Below are positions 9,216 through 18,388 of a DNA stretch of 64,000 nucleotides, piece by piece (within the stretch, counting starts at the first letter, position 1; each line of letters starts with the position of its first letter). The stretch spans positions 1-64,000 of the forward strand of contig SHXR01000010.1 in NCBI GenBank assembly GCA_009693235.1, read 5' to 3'. The translations under genes and the position numbers were made by a program. Under the pieces are notes generated by a model. That model was not told the DNA's origin. It saw only the letters and a list, made by a program, of their open reading frames with translations, and made no database searches. The DNA is from Betaproteobacteria bacterium. GTDB lineage: Bacteria; Pseudomonadota; Gammaproteobacteria; Burkholderiales; SG8-39.

Positions 9216-9643
9216 TGATTGCCTCGTTCTGTTGCCGCTTCGATGGTGACGTCACGTCCCTCTGCTGAGACAACGAATGTTAGCCAGAGGTCGGCGCCGG
9301 GTAATTGCGCGAGCGCTTTTTCCGGCCATTCGATGAGAGATATTGATCGACCTTCAAAATACTCGCGAAAACCACTCTCATCCCATTCTTCAGGGGTTTT
9401 GAGTCTATACAAATCAAAGTGATAAAAGTTTAACCTAGAAAGGACGTAAGGTTCAATCAGGCTGAAAGTCGGGCTTTTCACTGCGCCGGTATGGCCAAAG
9501 CCGGCAAGTAGGCCACGCACCAAGGTGGTCTTGCCCCCGCCTAGCGGTCCTGACAGGTAGATGATGCATCCTGGCTCGATGAAGCGTGCGAGCGCGGCGC
9601 CGAGCGCGCGCGTGGCCGATTCGTCGGGAAGATGCAATAGCAT
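9161..9643 (-). CDS. tsaE: tRNA threonylcarbamoyladenosine biosynthesis ATPase TsaE
   Basis: Essential P-loop ATPase partnering TsaB and TsaD in making t6A37 of ANN-decoding tRNAs. The Walker A GPLGGGKTTL, SPTFSLIEPY, FYHFDLYRL and LIEWPEKA blocks are diagnostic. The ATG at 9643 (MLLHLPDESATRALG) gives 160 residues, the normal size; ATG at 9664 and the open frame to 9766 are alternatives that would overlap the divergent queG. It is the first gene of tsaE-amiC, and its 3' end overlaps the amiC start. Confidence 0.95.
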   Translation of the reverse strand: MLLHLPDESATRALGAALARFIEPGCIIYLSGPLGGGKTTLVRGLLAGFGHTGAVKSPTFSLIEPYVLSRLNFYHFDLYRLKTPEEWDESGFREYFEGRSISLIEWPEKALAQLPGADLWLTFVVSAEGRDVTIEAATERGNQCRLQLERNLPPNVARAT

Positions 9644-9656
9644 GATGGGCGGATGA

Positions 9657-10799
9657 ATGTGCATGTCGAATAGCGAAACACCAGAGCGAACCTTGATCGA
9701 TTCGATATCGAATGCCTCCGCGGCACGCTCCGACCTGGATCTTACGTCGCTTGCGACAGCGATCAAAGTATGGGGCCGCGATGCGGGCTTTCAGGCGGTC
9801 GGCATCGCTGATGTGGATCTGCGCGATGCCGAACCGGGACTGATCGCCTGGCTCGAAGGCGGCTGTCACGGCACGATGGACTATATGGCGCAGCATGGTA
9901 CGCGCCGGTCGCGACCGGCGGAACTGGTGCAAGGTGCGATCCGTGTTATCTCAGCGCGCATGGACTATCTGCCCGACGCATCGTCTGCTGAGGTGGTGTT
10001 GGCCGATGGCAACAAAGCATTCATTGCGCGTTATGCGCTCGGCCGCGACTATCACAAGGTATTGCGGCAACGACTCCAGCAGTTGGCGAGCCGGATCGAG
10101 CGCGCGATCGGCCCGTTTGGCCATCGCGTCTTCACCGATTCAGCGCCCGTCATGGAAGTGGAACTCGCGAAGAAAGCGGGCATCGGCTGGCGAGGCAAAC
10201 ACACACTCCTCTTGTCGCGGGATGCCGGTTCATATTTCTTTCTCGGCGAAATCTATGTGGATTTGCCGCTGCCGGTTGATGCCCCGACGACCGAGCATTG
10301 TGGCTCCTGCTCGAAGTGCATCGATGCATGCCCCACCGGTGCGATTACCGGCCCGTATCGACTGGACGCCAGACGCTGCATTGCCTATCTCACCATCGAA
10401 CTCAAGGAGAGTATTCCGATCGAGTTGCGGCCCTTGATCGGCAATCGCGTCTATGGCTGCGATGATTGTCAGATGGTGTGCCCGTGGAACTCGTTTGCGA
10501 AGGTTTCTGCCGAGCCTGATTTCCAAGTGCGCCATGGTCTCGATGCGGCCACGTTGGTGGAACTCTTTGCCTGGACCGCGGCGGAATTTCAGGCGCGGAT
10601 GGCAGGTTCGTCGATTTATCGGATCGGCTATCAACGGTGGCTGCGCAATCTTGCGGTCGGGCTCGGTAACGCACCGACCGGCGATGCCGTGCTCAAGGCG
10701 TTGCATGCCCGGACGGACGACCCATCTCCCTTAGTGCGGGAGCATGTTGCCTGGGCGCTGTCCCGTCACACAGACACGATGGTAAAGTCAGCGGAATGA
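9657..10799 (+). CDS. queG: Epoxyqueuosine reductase QueG
   Basis: Final enzyme of queuosine synthesis, reducing epoxyqueuosine in tRNA with cobalamin and two [4Fe-4S] clusters. Both cluster motifs are visible: CGSCSKCIDACPTGA and CDDCQMVCPWN. The N-terminal part includes AVGIADVDL and the DYHKVL block, and the C-terminus is a HEAT-like segment. ATGs at 9657 and 9663 are both possible. Divergent from tsaE with only about 13 bp between start codons, so the promoters of both genes must lie within each other's coding sequence or leader. Confidence 0.95.
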   Translation: MCMSNSETPERTLIDSISNASAARSDLDLTSLATAIKVWGRDAGFQAVGIADVDLRDAEPGLIAWLEGGCHGTMDYMAQHGTRRSRPAELVQGAIRVISARMDYLPDASSAEVVLADGNKAFIARYALGRDYHKVLRQRLQQLASRIERAIGPFGHRVFTDSAPVMEVELAKKAGIGWRGKHTLLLSRDAGSYFFLGEIYVDLPLPVDAPTTEHCGSCSKCIDACPTGAITGPYRLDARRCIAYLTIELKESIPIELRPLIGNRVYGCDDCQMVCPWNSFAKVSAEPDFQVRHGLDAATLVELFAWTAAEFQARMAGSSIYRIGYQRWLRNLAVGLGNAPTGDAVLKALHARTDDPSPLVREHVAWALSRHTDTMVKSAE

Positions 10800-10814
10800 T
10801 CTTTGGAGAAGGCA

Positions 10815-12059
10815 ATGTCAAGCGTAGCCGTACCGGAACGAGAGTGGCCAGCGGAAGGGACCAGCCGCGCCCCCTATTGGGTATTCCATGACGCCGAGAA
10901 TTACGCGCGCGAACAGGAGCGCATCTTTCGCGGGCCGGTCTGGCATTTCATCGGCCATGACGCCGAGGTGCCCGAGCCCGGTTCATTCAAAAGCACCCGT
11001 ATCGGCGATTCGCCGGTCCTCATGGTGCGCGATGAAGAAGGGCAGTTGCGCGCCATACTCAATCGCTGTGCGCATCGCGGCAATCTCGTCTGCATGAAAG
11101 AAATGGGCAAGATCGATGAGCTGTACTGCGTCTACCATGCCTGGATCTACGACTTGAAGGGCAATCTCAAATCGGCGGCGTTTCGACGCGGCTTGAAAGG
11201 CGAGGGTGGCTTGCCGGCCGATTTCCAGCTGGCCGATCACGGCCTCAAGAAACTCCGCTGTGAATCATTCTGCGGCCTGGTCTTCGCGACCTACGACAAC
11301 ACGATCGCGCCGCTTGCGGAATGGCTGGGCGAGATCGGCAACGGCATTCGCCGCGTCATCAGGAAGCCCATCAAGATTCTCGGCTATGACACCCAGCGGA
11401 TCGGTGCGAACTGGAAGAACTATCACGAGAATCCACGCGATTCGTATCACGCCAACATCTTGCATTCGTTCTACGGCACCTTCGGCATGTCGCGCCAATC
11501 GCAGGAATCGAAGATGTTTATCGATGCAAGTGGCAGGCATCAGTATTTTTATACCAAGCCAGGTACCGAGAAGGTCACCACCGACTACCAGGAAACCGCA
11601 TCGAATCTGCGTTCGCATAATGAGAAGTACCGCCTCGAAGACACGACGCTCCTCAAATGGGAAGATGAAATCGGCGATGGCGTGAGCATCCAGATCCTAT
11701 CGGCGTATCCCACGTTTGTGTTGCATCAGATCGGCAATAGCATGGCCACGCGCCAACTGGTGCCAAATGGCCCGCTGAGTTGCGATCTGCACTGGACGTA
11801 TTTCGGTTTTACCGATGACACGCCCGCGATGCATGACATGCGTCTGATGCAAACGAATCTGGTGGGCTCAGCGGGGCTGGTTTCGATGGAAGATGCGGCG
11901 GTGTGCAACATGATCCGTCGTGCCACCGGTGGTTCGCTCGACGACGCGTCGATCATGCAAATGGGCGGCAAGGACCTGGAAAGCGGCGGCAGCTCGAAAT
12001 TGTCCGAGCGCGGGCTGCGCAATTTCTGGCATACCTATCGTCTCGATATGGGGTTGTGA
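10815..12059 (+). CDS. Rieske aromatic-ring-hydroxylating oxygenase, alpha subunit
   Basis: Catalytic subunit of a ring-hydroxylating (or related N/O-dealkylating) oxygenase, 414 residues. The Rieske [2Fe-2S] ligands appear as CAHRGN and CVYHAW spaced as in the family (CxH...CxxH), and the mononuclear iron site as HANILH after DSY, with an aspartate in MEDAAVCN near the C-terminus. The ATG at 10815 has GGAGAAGG just upstream; an in-frame TTG at 10803 is rejected. The beta subunit gene begins one base after the stop. No ferredoxin or reductase gene is adjacent, so electrons must come from elsewhere. Substrate unknown. Confidence 0.93.
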   Translation: MSSVAVPEREWPAEGTSRAPYWVFHDAENYAREQERIFRGPVWHFIGHDAEVPEPGSFKSTRIGDSPVLMVRDEEGQLRAILNRCAHRGNLVCMKEMGKIDELYCVYHAWIYDLKGNLKSAAFRRGLKGEGGLPADFQLADHGLKKLRCESFCGLVFATYDNTIAPLAEWLGEIGNGIRRVIRKPIKILGYDTQRIGANWKNYHENPRDSYHANILHSFYGTFGMSRQSQESKMFIDASGRHQYFYTKPGTEKVTTDYQETASNLRSHNEKYRLEDTTLLKWEDEIGDGVSIQILSAYPTFVLHQIGNSMATRQLVPNGPLSCDLHWTYFGFTDDTPAMHDMRLMQTNLVGSAGLVSMEDAAVCNMIRRATGGSLDDASIMQMGGKDLESGGSSKLSERGLRNFWHTYRLDMGL

Positions 12060-12060
12060 G

Positions 12061-12543
12061 ATGGCCTCAATCGATGAACAATCATTGCGCGCCATTGAGT
12101 TCCTGCTTTACGAATGGGCACGTACGATCGATGAAGGTCGCCTGGAATCGCTCGCCGAATTGCTGATCGAGCGGGGCGAGTACAAGGTGGTGTCCCGCTT
12201 CAACGTCGATCGAGGATTGCCGGTTGCCCTCATCCACACCAAGTCGCGCGCCCAGTTGCGCGATCGCATCACCTCGATGCGGGTGGCTAACGTTTATGAA
12301 CCGCACAACTATCGACATGCTGTTTCGGGGGTGCAGGTGATCGGTGCGTCGAATGGCGTCTACGAGGTGCGTGCGAACTACACCGTCATTCGCATCATGG
12401 ACCACGATGGTTCGATGGCGTTATTCGCGTGTGGCCAATACCAAGACAAGGTGGTGTTCGAGGGCGGCACCGCGCTGTTCCAGCAGCATCAGGTGACGTA
12501 CGATTCGCGCGCCATCGATACCTTGCTCGTGCTGCCACTGTAG
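12061..12543 (+). CDS. Aromatic-ring-hydroxylating oxygenase, beta (small) subunit
   Basis: NTF2-like structural subunit of 160 residues that pairs with the alpha subunit upstream. The family pattern is seen in the acidic N-terminal helix (EFLLYEWARTIDEGR), the middle block RDRITSMRVANVYEPHNYRH and the final strands ending DTLLVLPL. The ATG lies one base after the alpha-subunit stop, so the pair is translated together. It ends 5 bp before the convergent EamA gene. Confidence 0.9.
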   Translation: MASIDEQSLRAIEFLLYEWARTIDEGRLESLAELLIERGEYKVVSRFNVDRGLPVALIHTKSRAQLRDRITSMRVANVYEPHNYRHAVSGVQVIGASNGVYEVRANYTVIRIMDHDGSMALFACGQYQDKVVFEGGTALFQQHQVTYDSRAIDTLLVLPL

Positions 12544-12548
12544 CGGCG

Positions 12549-13502
12549 CTAGCGCGCCCGCGTGGCGAGCGTGATGCCAAGAAAAATCAAGGCCGCGCCA
12601 AACCAATGAAAGGCATAAAGCTCTTCGCCCAGTAATAGGACGGCTGCCGTGACTGAAAACACCGGTAACAGATAGCCGAACGCCGAGGCCCGTCCTGGTC
12701 CGACTGCCAACACCGCGCGGTTCCAAAACAAATTGGCGATGAGGGACGGGAACAAAGCGAGGATGAGCAGCGACCCCACTAGCCCTGCGCTCCACTGCAC
12801 CGGGCCTGTTACGGCAGCCTCGATCGCAAGCATGGGAAGCAGCGATACGACGCCGCCGATCATCATCGTGGCAAGCGAGGCCATCTGCGACAGATGGGCC
12901 GACCAGCGCCGCAATAGATTAGTGAAGACGCCCCAGATCGCACACGCGATGATGATGGAGAAATCGCCCGGGCTTAAGCGGAATTCCAGGAGGGTCGCGA
13001 GTTCCCCTTTGGTCACGATGCAAATCACCCCGAGAAAAGAGGTCATCACGCCGGCCAGGCGCCCCGGCGACAGCCGTTCATGGGCCAGCGGAATCGCCAA
13101 GAGGATCGTGAGAATCGGCGTCACCGCGCTCAACAGGCTCGCGCTGGTGACGGTGGTGTGATGAATGCCGATGTAGGCGAATGCGGAATTCAATCCGCAT
13201 GAAAAGGCGCCAAGAATGAAGAGCTGCCACCAATGGCTGCGAATTTGCGGCCATTCCCTAATTAGTGCGCGCGCCGCGAAGGGCAGCAGCATCATGAGTG
13301 CAAACAGCCACCGATAGAATGACATCATCACCGGTGGCATCTGATCGCGATAGGCGGCGACCATGATGTAGTTGAGCGACCAGAATAGCGAAGTCATCAC
13401 CAGGAGCAGGTAGGCCTGATGATCGGTGATGCGGCGGGGCGAATTCAATGGAAGCGTCGGTTCGGAGCGGCGTTCAGTGCGATGCGACCACGGACTGGTC
13501 AA
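12549..13502 (-). CDS. EamA/DMT family transporter
   Basis: Drug/metabolite-type membrane transporter with about ten hydrophobic helices in two EamA repeats; conserved blocks include LFWSLNYIM near the first helix, SLLSAVTPILTILLA in the first repeat and FLGVICIVTKGE. The start is uncertain: the TTG at 13502 is the longest, and a TTG at 13448 (LNSPRRITDHQ) would remove the polar N-terminal 18 residues. A TACAAT box lies a few bases upstream of 13502, which would leave almost no leader for the long form and slightly favours the shorter one. Substrate unknown. Confidence 0.88.
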   Translation of the reverse strand: MTSPWSHRTERRSEPTLPLNSPRRITDHQAYLLLVMTSLFWSLNYIMVAAYRDQMPPVMMSFYRWLFALMMLLPFAARALIREWPQIRSHWWQLFILGAFSCGLNSAFAYIGIHHTTVTSASLLSAVTPILTILLAIPLAHERLSPGRLAGVMTSFLGVICIVTKGELATLLEFRLSPGDFSIIIACAIWGVFTNLLRRWSAHLSQMASLATMMIGGVVSLLPMLAIEAAVTGPVQWSAGLVGSLLILALFPSLIANLFWNRAVLAVGPGRASAFGYLLPVFSVTAAVLLLGEELYAFHWFGAALIFLGITLATRAR

Positions 13503-13514
13503 TCAAGCATGCGC

Positions 13515-13520
13515 ATTGTA
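13515..13520 (-). promoter_or_regulatory. -10-like element for the EamA transporter
   Basis: Reading the minus strand, TACAAT occurs 13 bp upstream of the longest possible start. The -35 region is poor (TAAAGA at about the right spacing). Confidence 0.35.
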
Positions 13521-13574
13521 ACGACCGTCCTGTATTCTCTTTATTCTGTTTACATGCTTTTTTCGGATTGCCGG

Positions 13575-14396
13575 ATGGAACGTCTAGTCGGTTGGTGCTT
13601 TTTTATCCTGACGGGCGTGGCGAGCGCGATGCCGGCCCATACGCCGGTGCCAGGCGGCATCGCGATCGTGCGACTCGGAGCGGCCTCACACGCGACCGAA
13701 TCACCAGCGATTCACTTTCAAGGCCGCCGGGTGCTCGTCGTGCGCAACGCCAACGATTGGTTGGCAATCGTCGGTATTCCACTCGATACCAAACCGGGCA
13801 CGGCGACGCTGGAGGTCGAAGGGTCGGGCGAGCGGCCACCGGTCACGCATTCTTTTGTCGTCGCGGCGAAGCAATATCCGGTGCAAAAACTCACCATTTC
13901 CGATCATCGCAAGGTGGATCCCCAGCCCGAGGACATGAAGCGAATCCTTCGCGAACAGGAGGTGATCACGAAGGTGCGCACCCACTGGGCACCCGGGGAG
14001 GCGGTGGATCTTGCGTTGATGCTGCCGGCGGACGCGCCGCTGTCTAGCCGCTTTGGACTGCGCCGCGTGTTGAACGGCCAGTCGCGCAATCCCCACAACG
14101 GCCTCGATCTGGCAGTCCCGCGCGGTACACCGATTCGCAGCACGGCGGCGGGCAGCGTGACCTTCGCGGGCGATTTGTTTTTTGCCGGCAAGACAGTGTT
14201 CGTCGATCACGGTCAGGGTCTCATTTCGATGTATGCCCATCTGGATGAAATCGGTGTGCGCGTTGGCGAGCAACTCGCGCGCGGACAGCGGCTTGGTCTG
14301 TCCGGCATGACCGGGCGCGTGACCGGCCCCCATCTGCACTGGACTATCTACCTGAACGGTACGGCGGTCGATCCGGAATATTTCATCCGGCCATGA
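13575..14396 (+). CDS. M23 (LytM) family peptidase, exported
   Basis: Peptidoglycan endopeptidase candidate of 273 residues. The zinc site is intact: NPHNGLDLAV provides H-x3-D and GPHLHW provides HxH. The preceding segment (roughly residues 30-130) resembles the beta-rich domain of other exported M23 enzymes. I choose the ATG at 13575 because MERLVGWCFFILTGVASA is a good signal peptide; ATGs at 13509 and 13554 would place extra residues before it. Divergent from the EamA transporter, and followed by a truncated methyltransferase gene. Confidence 0.88.
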   Translation: MERLVGWCFFILTGVASAMPAHTPVPGGIAIVRLGAASHATESPAIHFQGRRVLVVRNANDWLAIVGIPLDTKPGTATLEVEGSGERPPVTHSFVVAAKQYPVQKLTISDHRKVDPQPEDMKRILREQEVITKVRTHWAPGEAVDLALMLPADAPLSSRFGLRRVLNGQSRNPHNGLDLAVPRGTPIRSTAAGSVTFAGDLFFAGKTVFVDHGQGLISMYAHLDEIGVRVGEQLARGQRLGLSGMTGRVTGPHLHWTIYLNGTAVDPEYFIRP

Positions 14397-14434
14397 GCGC
14401 CGGCGCGTTTGAATTCGTTGGAGGTAGTCAGCCA

Positions 14435-14806
14435 ATGCATCGACCAACCACTACTGCCATGGCAGCCTGTGCACTCTTCGCGGCCTCCTTGCTCGCCGGC
14501 TGCGCGCAGACCGACGCCATCAGCACGAGCTACGAACCGGAGATCGGTCAGCTCGGCAAAGACTCGGTATGGGCGCCGACACCCGATCGCTTGATCGTGC
14601 GCATGTTGCAGATGGCCGATACGGGAACAAATGATGTGGTCATCAATCTTGGCTCGGGCTATGGCCGCATTCCCGTCACCGCCGCCAAACGATTTGGTGC
14701 GGGCGGCACCGGGGTCGAGTTCGATGCCGATCTCGTCGCCTATTCGAATCGTCTTGCCGCGCGGAACGGCTGCCGTAACGCGCGACGCCCTGAGCTACGT
14801 CATTAG
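14435..14806 (+). pseudogene. Truncated SAM-dependent methyltransferase with lipoprotein signal
   Basis: The first half of a class I methyltransferase preceded by a lipoprotein leader (LLAGC, Cys at residue 23). After the leader come KDSVWAPTPDRLIVRML and the SAM-binding glycine motif VINLGSGYGRIPV, then VEFDADLVAYSNRLAARNG. The protein then ends in an unrelated tail ([11 protein letters not shown]) at 123 residues, about half the normal length, lacking all later substrate-binding motifs. GGAGGT sits at a good distance from the ATG. The end overlaps the convergent ettA stop by 12 bp, suggesting that a deletion removed the 3' half. No remainder is visible nearby. Confidence 0.75.
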
Positions 14807-16468
14807 CGGCCGATAGCGGATGCGCTGCGGCTTGTCGGCGTCATCGCCCAGGCGTTTGCGCCGATCGACGAGGTAATCGTCGTAGTTGCCCTCGAACCAC
14901 ACTACCTGGCTGTCGCCCTCAAACGCGAGGATGTGGGTGGCGATGCGATCGAGGAACCAGCGATCATGCGAAATCACTACCGCGCAACCCGGAAAATCGA
15001 GCAGCGCCTGTTCGAGTGCACGCAAGGTTTCCACATCGAGATCGTTGGTCGGTTCATCCAATAGCAGCACGTTGCCGCCGTTCTTCAACAACTTGGCTAG
15101 ATGCACGCGATTGCGCTCGCCGCCAGATAACTCGCCCACCAGTTTTTGCTGATTGCCGCCTTTGAAATTGAAGCGACCGACATAGCCCCGGCTCGGTGTC
15201 TGGTAGTTGCCGACCTGAATCATGTCGGAGCCACCAGAAATTTCCTCAAATACGGTTTTCGAATCATCGAGTGAATCGCGACTTTGGTCGACATAGGAAA
15301 GCTTCACCGAATCGCCATGCCGCAGCTCACCGCCATCGGGTTTTTCCTGGCCGGTCAGCATGCGAAACAACGTTGTCTTGCCCGCGCCATTGGGGCCGAT
15401 AACACCCACGATGCCACCCGGTGGCAGCTTGAACGACAAACCGTCGAACAACAGCTTGTTGCCGAACGCCTTGCGTAGATTGGTCGCTTCAATGACGAGG
15501 CCACCTAGGCGAGGGCCCGGCGGAATGTAGATCTCATTGGTTTCATTGCGCGCCTGGAATTCGGTGGAAGCCAGTTCGTCGAAGCGCGCGAGGCGTGCCT
15601 TACTCTTGGCTTGGCGCGCTTTCGGATTGGTTCGCACCCATTCCAATTCCTGCCGCATGGCTTTCATGAGGGAGGCTTCCTGCTTGGCTTCCACCGCGAG
15701 GCGTTGCTCCTTCTGTTCGAGCCATGAGGAGTAGTTGCCTTCCCATGGAATGCCGTGACCGCGATCGAGCTCGAGAATCCAGCCGGCCACGTTATCCAGA
15801 AAGTACCGATCATGGGTGACGGCGATGACGGTGCCCGGATAGCGCTCCAGAAATTGTTCCAGCCATTGCACCGACAGCGCATCAAGGTGATTGGTGGGCT
15901 CGTCAAGCAGCAGCATGTCCGGTTCCGACAGCAACAGGCGACACAGCGCGACCCGGCGGCGTTCGCCGCCGGAAAGCTTATCGACCTTCGCATCCCACGG
16001 CGGCAAACGCAGCGAATCGGCAGCGATATTGAGCCGCCGCTCGATCTCCCAGCCTTGCACGGCGTCGATCTTGGCTTGCAGATCGCCTTGCTCTTCGAGC
16101 AGCTTGTTCATTTCCTCATCGTCGAGGGGCTCGGCAAATTTGTCGCTGATCGCATTGAAGCGATTGATGAGGGCAAGAATGCCGGCGACGCCTTCCTCGA
16201 CGTTGCCGCGGACATCCTTGTCCGGATCGAGTTCCGGCTCCTGCGAGAGCATGCCGATGCGCATGTTCGGATGTGGGATCGCCTCGCCATCGAACTGCAT
16301 ATCGATCCCTGCCATGATGCGAAGCAGACTCGATTTGCCCGATCCGTTGAGCCCCAGCACGCCGATCTTGGCACCTGGAAAGAAATTGAGGGAAATATTC
16401 TTGATGATGGTGCGTTTGGGCGGGACAACCTTACTCACGCGACGCATCGTGTAGGCGTATTGGGCCAT
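14795..16468 (-). CDS. ettA: Energy-dependent translational throttle protein EttA (ABC-F)
   Basis: ABC-F ATPase of 557 residues that binds the ribosomal E site and gates early elongation according to ATP level. Two ATPase domains are visible with Walker A motifs GLNGSGKSS and GPNGAGKTT and signatures [15 protein letters not shown] and [15 protein letters not shown], each followed by [11 protein letters not shown]. The linker and arm lie between ([16 protein letters not shown]). There are no membrane segments. A tRNA-Thr gene lies just upstream on the same strand. Confidence 0.96.
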   Translation of the reverse strand: MAQYAYTMRRVSKVVPPKRTIIKNISLNFFPGAKIGVLGLNGSGKSSLLRIMAGIDMQFDGEAIPHPNMRIGMLSQEPELDPDKDVRGNVEEGVAGILALINRFNAISDKFAEPLDDEEMNKLLEEQGDLQAKIDAVQGWEIERRLNIAADSLRLPPWDAKVDKLSGGERRRVALCRLLLSEPDMLLLDEPTNHLDALSVQWLEQFLERYPGTVIAVTHDRYFLDNVAGWILELDRGHGIPWEGNYSSWLEQKEQRLAVEAKQEASLMKAMRQELEWVRTNPKARQAKSKARLARFDELASTEFQARNETNEIYIPPGPRLGGLVIEATNLRKAFGNKLLFDGLSFKLPPGGIVGVIGPNGAGKTTLFRMLTGQEKPDGGELRHGDSVKLSYVDQSRDSLDDSKTVFEEISGGSDMIQVGNYQTPSRGYVGRFNFKGGNQQKLVGELSGGERNRVHLAKLLKNGGNVLLLDEPTNDLDVETLRALEQALLDFPGCAVVISHDRWFLDRIATHILAFEGDSQVVWFEGNYDDYLVDRRKRLGDDADKPQRIRYRPLMT

Positions 16469-16517
16469 GGGTTCCGGGTCTGCGGCGAAAGCCGCTTCAA
16501 TGACGAATGAAAAAAAT

Positions 16518-16592
16518 TGGTGCCGCTTGTCTGGATTGAACAGACGACCTACCGCTTACAAGGCGGTTGCTCTACCACTGAGCTAAAGCGGC
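16518..16592 (-). tRNA. tRNA-Thr (anticodon UGU)
   Basis: Read on the minus strand, the acceptor stem GCCGCTT pairs perfectly with AAGCGGC. The D arm is GCTC-AGTGGTA-GAGC, the anticodon stem ACCGC/GCGGT closes the loop CTTGTAA with anticodon TGT, the T arm is GTCTG-TTCAATC-CAGAC, and the discriminator A is followed by encoded CCA (16518-16520). It reads ACA threonine codons and lies 49 bp upstream of ettA on the same strand. Confidence 0.97.
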
Positions 16593-16633
16593 GGGGGGCC
16601 GGGTGCACCGTGTGTGCGTCTGGCAAAGACAGA

Positions 16634-16639
16634 ATTATA
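16634..16639 (-). promoter_or_regulatory. -10 box of tRNA-Thr
   Basis: A perfect TATAAT read on the minus strand, 42 bp before the mature tRNA 5' end. TTGCCG at 16660-16665 could be a -35, but the spacing of 20 bp is long. Confidence 0.5.
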
Positions 16640-16728
16640 GGGAATCCCATCGCTTCGATCGGCAATCCCGGTAAACAATCGGGATCTGCTTCGAAATGCG
16701 CCCTCATCTGCCGTTAAGGCGGGCCTGA

Positions 16729-16759
16729 TTGAAGGGATTTCGCAATGGGCTCTTATAAT
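16729..16759 (+). promoter_or_regulatory. Sigma70-like promoter for surE-pcm-nlpD
   Basis: TTGAAG (16729-16734) and a perfect TATAAT (16754-16759) with 19-bp spacing. It would start transcription about 195 nt upstream of surE. Confidence 0.5.
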
Positions 16760-16961
16760 GCCAGGATCGAAATGAACGATATCGCGCAGATGGCGGCAGT
16801 GATAGGGTGGCTAGGCAGCGAGGGATCGGTTGGAAAACGAGGGGAAACATCCTCTCATACTCCCCTAAGCTTGGGCCGTTTTGTGTCATGTTGAAGCGGC
16901 CTCTAAGGGTTCTCGGGTTGATAGCGCAGCGCGCCGATCGCCTGTCAACGAAGGTACAACG

Positions 16962-17705
16962 ATGCGCATCCTGGTGAGCAATGACGATGGTTACTTCGCG
17001 CCGGGCATTCATGCCCTGGTGGACGCGCTCTCGCCGATTGCCGAAGTCACCGTCGTCGCGCCGGAACGCGACCGCAGCGGTGCCTCCAGTTCGCTGACGC
17101 TGGATCGTCCGCTCACTATTCGCCGTACTGACAACGGGTTCTACTGCGTCAATGGCACGCCGACCGATTGCGTTCATGTGGCGGTGTCCGGATTCTTGTC
17201 AGAATTGCCGGATATGGTCGTCTCGGGGATCAATCTCGGACAGAATATGGGTGATGACACGCTTTATTCGGGGACTGTCGCGGCTGCCACCGAGGGCTAT
17301 CTGCTTGGCATTCCGTCCGTCGCCGTATCGCTCGCCACCCGCTCAGCGCAGTATTTGCCGAGCGCGGCCCGCTTGGTGCGGGAATTGATCGAGCGGTTCC
17401 GGCGCGCGCCGCCCGGGGAGCCGGTGCTGCTCAACGTCAACATTCCGGCGGCGCACTACGATACATACGGCGCACCGGAAGTGACCCGCCTTGGCAAGCG
17501 TCACAAAGCCGAGTCGGTGATCAAGACCACCAGCCCGCGCAACGAGACGCTGTATTGGGTGGGTGCGGCCGGTCCCGCCGCGGATGCCGGACCCGGTACG
17601 GATTTTTATGCGGTGGCGGCCGGGCGTGTATCGGTGACCCCATTGCAGATCGATCTCACCCATCGCGAGCAGATGCCACTGGTGCGGGAGTGGCTGGCCC
17701 GATGA
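16962..17705 (+). CDS. surE: 5'/3'-nucleotidase SurE
   Basis: Metal-dependent nucleotidase/exopolyphosphatase of stationary-phase survival, 247 residues. It opens [16 protein letters not shown] with the DD metal ligands, then [16 protein letters not shown] and [30 protein letters not shown] and the typical closing [23 protein letters not shown]. The ATG at 16962 is where the family starts; the frame open to 16881 is leader. The stop overlaps the pcm ATG (ATGA). First gene of surE-pcm-nlpD. Confidence 0.97.
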   Translation: MRILVSNDDGYFAPGIHALVDALSPIAEVTVVAPERDRSGASSSLTLDRPLTIRRTDNGFYCVNGTPTDCVHVAVSGFLSELPDMVVSGINLGQNMGDDTLYSGTVAAATEGYLLGIPSVAVSLATRSAQYLPSAARLVRELIERFRRAPPGEPVLLNVNIPAAHYDTYGAPEVTRLGKRHKAESVIKTTSPRNETLYWVGAAGPAADAGPGTDFYAVAAGRVSVTPLQIDLTHREQMPLVREWLAR

Positions 17706-18388
17706 CCGCCAGACCGTTTTCCATGGGATCAAGCGGGGAGCCCGGTGCCGGTATCGGCATGACATCGCAGCGTACGCGGGATCGCATGGTCCAGCGCTTG
17801 CGCGAAAAAGGCATTACCGATCAGGTCGTCCTCGATGCCATGGCGCGGGTGCCGCGGCACTTGTTCGTCGATGAAGCGCTCGCATCCAGGGCGTATGAGG
17901 ATGTTGCACTGCCGATCGGCTTCGAGCAGACGATTTCGCAGCCCTATGTCGTGGCAAAAATGCTGGAAGCCATTCGTGGCGGCAATCCGATTGCGCGGGT
18001 TTTGGAGGTTGGAACGGGGTGCGGCTATCAGGCGGCTGTTTTGGCCGCGGTAGCGCGTGAGGTTTTCTCGATTGAGCGCATCAAAGCTTTATTGGAACGC
18101 GCACGCGCGAACTTGCGTCCGTTACGCTTGCCTAATCTTCGCCTCAAGTATGGGGATGGCCAATTGGGGCTCGCTGAAGCGGCGCCGTTTGATGGCATTG
18201 TGGTGGCGGCCGCAGCGGCATCGATGCCTCGCGAGTTGGCGGATCAATTGAATGTCGGTGCTCGCATGGTGTTGCCGGTGGGTACCACCTCGCAACAGCT
18301 CATCGTCGTCGAACGTACCGCTACGGGATTTACCGAGCGAAAACTGGATCTGGTCCGCTTTGTGTCATTGCGGACGGGGAGGGAATAG
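17702..18388 (+). CDS. pcm: Protein-L-isoaspartate O-methyltransferase
   Basis: Repairs isoaspartyl residues by SAM-dependent methylation, 228 residues. Motifs include [32 protein letters not shown] and the SAM-binding block [16 protein letters not shown]. The ATG at 17702 overlaps the surE stop; a second ATG at 17762 ([10 protein letters not shown]) would give a shorter form nearer the family minimum, so the first 20 residues are uncertain. The stop overlaps the next gene start at 18388. Confidence 0.96.
   Translation: MTARPFSMGSSGEPGAGIGMTSQRTRDRMVQRLREKGITDQVVLDAMARVPRHLFVDEALASRAYEDVALPIGFEQTISQPYVVAKMLEAIRGGNPIARVLEVGTGCGYQAAVLAAVAREVFSIERIKALLERARANLRPLRLPNLRLKYGDGQLGLAEAAPFDGIVVAAAAASMPRELADQLNVGARMVLPVGTTSQQLIVVERTATGFTERKLDLVRFVSLRTGRE

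Larger units (their letters stand above)
16593..16961. other. 369-bp intergenic region between tRNA-Thr and surE
   Basis: This gap holds a minus-strand -10 box for the tRNA and a plus-strand promoter for surE, described separately. From the predicted surE start of transcription (about 16766) a leader of roughly 195 nt remains, with short inverted segments such as GAGG/CCTC around 16840-16852. I recognise no known riboswitch or small RNA in it, and no open frame of convincing composition. Confidence 0.5.
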
